This document shows, one piece after another, positions 61,311 to 64,000 of a stretch of 64,000 nucleotides of DNA. Both the position numbers and the translations under genes were made by a program. How positions within the stretch are numbered: the stretch's first letter is position 1; the number at the start of each line of letters is the position of its first letter. Source of the stretch: Hymenobacter canadensis. GTDB taxonomy: Bacteria > Bacteroidota > Bacteroidia > Cytophagales > Hymenobacteraceae. The stretch covers positions 3,410,001-3,474,000 of the forward strand of contig NZ_CP114767.1 in NCBI RefSeq assembly GCF_027359925.1. The letters run 5' to 3'. The notes beneath the pieces are model-generated. The model made no database searches and was not told the origin of the DNA. It saw only the letters and a list, made by a program, of their open reading frames with translations.

Positions 61311-61548
61311 CCGCCCGAAACGGGCCCCGGCCACCGGAAACGCAAAATTTCTTCGGTGCTGCTGCAGGCCTCGTTTTGGCCTGCCACGGGGCCGCCCAAT
61401 GGCCCCGGTCGGAAACGCGGCGCCGGTAATAGGCCCTTTCCGGGATTTCAAGCGGGAATATCGAAAACCACTGGGGCGCCCACACAGTATATGCATTTCG
61501 GCGCTATTGGCGCGCCGTTGTGCTGCTTTGCCTGTGTGGGCGCTTTAT

Positions 61549-62394
61549 ATGGCTTCTTTCTCTACTTTCTCTTCCTGGCGCCGCCTGAGTCTGGCGGCCG
61601 CCGCCACCGTGCTGTTCAGTGGCTGTGAGCTGCTGGAATTCAGCCCCAACGACTTCCGGGGCCCCGAAGACCTGACCAACCTCACCCAGAAAAACCTCGA
61701 CAAGCTGGCCGCAAAGCCGTTGCCGCCCGGCGACACCCTGCGCTTTGTGTTCACCGGCGATTCGCAGCGCTTCTACAATGAGGTGGAAGCGCTGGTAGCC
61801 AGCGTGAACCAGCAGCCGGGCGTGTCGCTGATGGTGGTGGCCGGCGACATTTCCGACTTCGGGCTGGCCCGCGAGATGCGCTGGGTGGCCGAGCGCCTCA
61901 ACCGCCTCACCATTCCCTACCTCACCGTCATCGGCAACCACGACCAAGTGGGCAACGGCCGCGCCTCCTATGAGCAGATCTACGGCCCGCTGAACTACTC
62001 GTTTGTGTACGGCGACACCAAGTTCATCTTCGTGGACACCAACAGCCGCGAGTACAACTTCAACGGCCGCATTCCGGACGTGCCGTGGCTGCAGGGCCAA
62101 ATGCAGGACCTGCAGGGCGCGCGCCGGCAGGTGGTGATGTCGCACGTGCCGCCCCAGGATGGCGACTTCGACCAGAACCTGACGCCCGCCTACACCCGCA
62201 CCCTGGCCGAAGCGCCCAAGCTGGCCTTCGAGCTGAACGGGCACCGCCACAGCTACAGCATCGGGGAGCCCTTCGAGGACGGCGTGACCTACATCAACTC
62301 GGCCTCCTTTGAGCGCAACGAGTACCTGATTGTGACGCTCTGGAACGACGCCAACGACGAGCCGCAGTTTCGGCTGAAAAAAGTGAGTTTCTGA
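61549..62394 (+). CDS. Metallophosphoesterase lipoprotein
   Basis: 281 residues. ASFSTFSSWRRLSLAAAATV and then LFSGC form a lipoprotein signal. The calcineurin-like metal motifs are FTGDSQ, VVAGDISDFG, VIGNHDQVG, MSHVPPQ and LNGHRHSYS. The stop overlaps the next ATG by one base (TGATG), so the two are translationally coupled. It would work in the periplasm or on the cell surface; substrate unknown. The frame is open 88 codons upstream, but only this ATG starts a signal peptide. Confidence 0.88.
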   Translation: MASFSTFSSWRRLSLAAAATVLFSGCELLEFSPNDFRGPEDLTNLTQKNLDKLAAKPLPPGDTLRFVFTGDSQRFYNEVEALVASVNQQPGVSLMVVAGDISDFGLAREMRWVAERLNRLTIPYLTVIGNHDQVGNGRASYEQIYGPLNYSFVYGDTKFIFVDTNSREYNFNGRIPDVPWLQGQMQDLQGARRQVVMSHVPPQDGDFDQNLTPAYTRTLAEAPKLAFELNGHRHSYSIGEPFEDGVTYINSASFERNEYLIVTLWNDANDEPQFRLKKVSF

Positions 62395-63014
62395 TGCGCC
62401 ACCTGCTATTTCCGCTCCTGGGCCTCTCTTTGCTGGCAGGCCCTGCGCTGGCCCAGACCGCGCCCGACACCCCCGATGCCGTGGCGCCGCGCCCCTGGTT
62501 TCGGCCCCGCCACCTGATTCTACAGACGGCCGGCGGCATGGGCATGGTGGCCGGCGGCGTGGGCTACAGCTTCTGGCGCGACCGGACGGAGGCCGACGTG
62601 CTGGTGGGCTACGTGCCCAAAAAGCACGCCGGCTCGGCCCTATCCATTGCCACGCTCAAGCTGCTGTACACGCCCTACTCGGTGCCGCTGGGCGAGAAGC
62701 TGACGCTGCGGCCCCTCACGTTCGGGCCCTATGTGAGCTACACCCACGGCACCATCAACGACGAGGAGCGGGGCCAGTACACCAAGGGCTACTATTGGTT
62801 TTCGACGGACACCCGCGTGGGCGTCGTGCTGGGTGGGCGGCTCAGCTACAACCGGCCCACGTCGGCGGCCGGCCGCTCACACCGGGTGTCGGCATACTAC
62901 GAGCTGGGCACCAATGACCTGTACGTGGTCAGCTACTTCTCTAACAGCAATTTCCGCTCCCTGAGCCCGGTTGACATCCTCACGCTGGGGTTGGGCATCA
63001 AGGCCGAGTTCTAG
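62394..63014 (+). CDS. Probable outer-membrane beta-barrel protein
   Basis: 206 residues with a signal peptide (LLFPLLGLSLLAGPALAQ). The body alternates polar and hydrophobic residues with many Tyr/Gly strands (LVGYVPKKHAGSALSIATLK, VGVVLGGRLSYNRPTS, HRVSAYYELGTNDLYVVSYF, ILTLGLGIKAEF), and the last residue is Phe as in many outer-membrane proteins. Coupled to the phosphoesterase gene by TGATG, suggesting they act together. No family recognised. Confidence 0.75.
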   Translation: MRHLLFPLLGLSLLAGPALAQTAPDTPDAVAPRPWFRPRHLILQTAGGMGMVAGGVGYSFWRDRTEADVLVGYVPKKHAGSALSIATLKLLYTPYSVPLGEKLTLRPLTFGPYVSYTHGTINDEERGQYTKGYYWFSTDTRVGVVLGGRLSYNRPTSAAGRSHRVSAYYELGTNDLYVVSYFSNSNFRSLSPVDILTLGLGIKAEF

Positions 63015-63058
63015 CCTGACAGGCCAGCAGCGGCTGAAGTTTCACAAGAGCTAAGCGG

Positions 63059-64000
63059 CTACTGGCTCTGCTGCACTCCGGCCAGATAGGCTTCGCGGGC
63101 CTCGCTGAGCAGGCGCAGGATGGTAGCCCGCTGGCGCAGCAAACTTTCCATTTGGGGGCGCTGCTGCCGGAACAGCCGCAACGCCCGCAGCCGCCGCAGG
63201 CGGCCAGCCAGCTTGTTGGCGTAGTAGAGGGCGTAGAAGCCGGCGGGCGCCAGACTCAGGCCGTAGAGCAATGTCCAGCGCCAGTCCTGGGTGAAATGGT
63301 GCACCAGCGCAATCTGGGCAGCGTAGCCGAGGCTGAACGTAATCATGCCCACCACCAGCATGATGGGCGCCACAAACTCCACTTCCTTGGTGGCGCGCTT
63401 GGCCACCATGGAGGGCAGCTTGTAGGGCAGATAGTTGTTGATAACGCCATACAGATACACCGGCAGGCCCAGAGCCAGCTTCAGGCCCGCCACAACGGCC
63501 CGCGAGGTGCGGGTGTCGGGGCGGCCGGTGCGCTCCAGGGCTTCGTCGGTGAGGCCGAGGCGCTTGAGGTCGGTGAGGTAGGCCGTCAGCTTCTCGCGCA
63601 CCTCGCCCAGGTGGTCGGGGTCGTGCTTCTCGAAATACGCCACGGCCTGCAGCAGCGTGCGGCTGAGCTGGAAGTTGTCGTAGAGCGTGCGCGGATCGTC
63701 GTCGATGAGGTGGCCGGTGAAGGTACGCTCCAGCTGCTGCACCAGCTCGTCCTCGGCCGCGTCGCGGGTGATGACGAGGTGCTGTTCCAGGTGCTGCCGG
63801 ATGTCCTCAGTGAGCTGGTCGGCGGCGGCGGCGGGGTCCTGGTGATAGGCGGCGGCGTAGTCGGCCACCCGGATGGGCGGCGCCACGTTCACCAGCACAT
63901 CGGAGCGGAACCGCTGGGGGTCGAAGTAGTTGATGCCCACCGGCAGCACCTGCAGGCCCAGCGTGAAATTGTGCCGCGCCTCGGCCCCCAGCGCAATGCG
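63059..64000 (-). CDS. Acyltransferase (1-acylglycerol-3-phosphate / GPAT type), C-terminal part
   Basis: The gene enters from the right edge; 314 codons are visible. RIALGAEARHNFTLGLQVLP followed by VGINYFDPQRFRSDVLVNVA is typical of the region after the catalytic HxxxxD box of PlsC-type acyltransferases, which itself is outside the window. Two or three hydrophobic segments lie in the C-terminal half (LKLALGLPVYLYGVINNYLP, IMLVVGMITFSLGYAAQIAL). It likely adds an acyl chain to a glycerophosphate lipid. The true start cannot be placed. Confidence 0.75.
   Translation of the reverse strand, partial: RIALGAEARHNFTLGLQVLPVGINYFDPQRFRSDVLVNVAPPIRVADYAAAYHQDPAAAADQLTEDIRQHLEQHLVITRDAAEDELVQQLERTFTGHLIDDDPRTLYDNFQLSRTLLQAVAYFEKHDPDHLGEVREKLTAYLTDLKRLGLTDEALERTGRPDTRTSRAVVAGLKLALGLPVYLYGVINNYLPYKLPSMVAKRATKEVEFVAPIMLVVGMITFSLGYAAQIALVHHFTQDWRWTLLYGLSLAPAGFYALYYANKLAGRLRRLRALRLFRQQRPQMESLLRQRATILRLLSEAREAYLAGVQQSQ

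Noticed and set aside
1..64000. Prophage, insertion sequence, integron or replication origin
   Set aside because: No transposase, integrase, phage structural gene, dnaA-box cluster or att-like direct repeat was seen; the palindromes have no coding capacity.
1..64000. tRNA or rRNA genes
   Set aside because: No T-arm motif with matching acceptor stem and no rRNA-like conserved text was found in the intergenic spaces by eye; a covariance search would be decisive.

Overview
The window is GC-rich chromosomal DNA of a Bacteroidetes bacterium, most likely a Hymenobacter-like member of the Cytophagales. The pointers are: a GldJ-type SUMF1 lipoprotein next to a PorP/SprF protein (type IX secretion/gliding), two secreted proteins with T9SS-type C-terminal sorting domains, many short lipoproteins with a clear lipobox, Bacteroidetes-style promoter boxes (TAnnTTTG and relatives), and many intergenic palindromic repeats. 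The genus is inference. No transposase, integrase, phage gene, CRISPR array, rRNA or tRNA was seen.

Layout. 1-5 kb: tail of gpmI and a coupled lipoprotein, then a minus-strand group (lipoprotein, YjbQ, beta-helix lipoprotein, prfA). 4.86-9.95 kb: a threonine operon with a Thr-rich leader peptide and a three-hairpin attenuator, then thrA (aspartokinase-homoserine dehydrogenase), thrB and thrC. 10-18 kb: haem-type DUF3365 lipoprotein, MORN-type protein, FAD amine oxidase-like enzyme, exonuclease III, an AhpD-like pair, ComF, gldJ and porP. 18.5-29.7 kb: large AsmA-like protein, thioredoxin-like and DinB proteins, a lipoprotein, diacylglycerol kinase, acetyltransferase, fumarase, and an ECF sigma factor translationally coupled to an anti-sigma/TonB hybrid. 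29.9-35.6 kb: radA, a thioredoxin-fold protein without its cysteines, a radical SAM/SPASM protein and an MscS channel. 36-46.9 kb: two amidohydrolase-like exported proteins, suhB, lnt-rsmI, phhB, a NADAR protein and a phosphoesterase. 47-57.8 kb: an AT-rich patch, a T9SS beta-helix protein, an unrecognised protein, a TIGR04283-type glycosyltransferase, a second sigma/TPR membrane pair, and a divergent subtilisin-like T9SS protease. 58-64 kb: a soluble histidine kinase with a CRP-like sensor next to a receiver-thioredoxin-reductase-like fusion, a phosphoesterase lipoprotein with a coupled barrel protein, and a partial acyltransferase.

How parts work together. The thr genes turn aspartate into threonine, and the leader should raise transcription when charged tRNA-Thr is scarce. 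GldJ and PorP belong to the envelope machinery that exports proteins such as the two with sorting domains. The kinase and fused oxidoreductase at 58.0-61.3 kb look like a two-component pathway whose output is a flavoprotein rather than a DNA-binding protein.

The most interesting points are the thr attenuator, the kinase/flavoprotein pair, the sigma/anti-sigma-TonB module, and the many families of intergenic inverted repeats, which sometimes supply stop codons or false N-terminal extensions to the neighbouring genes.
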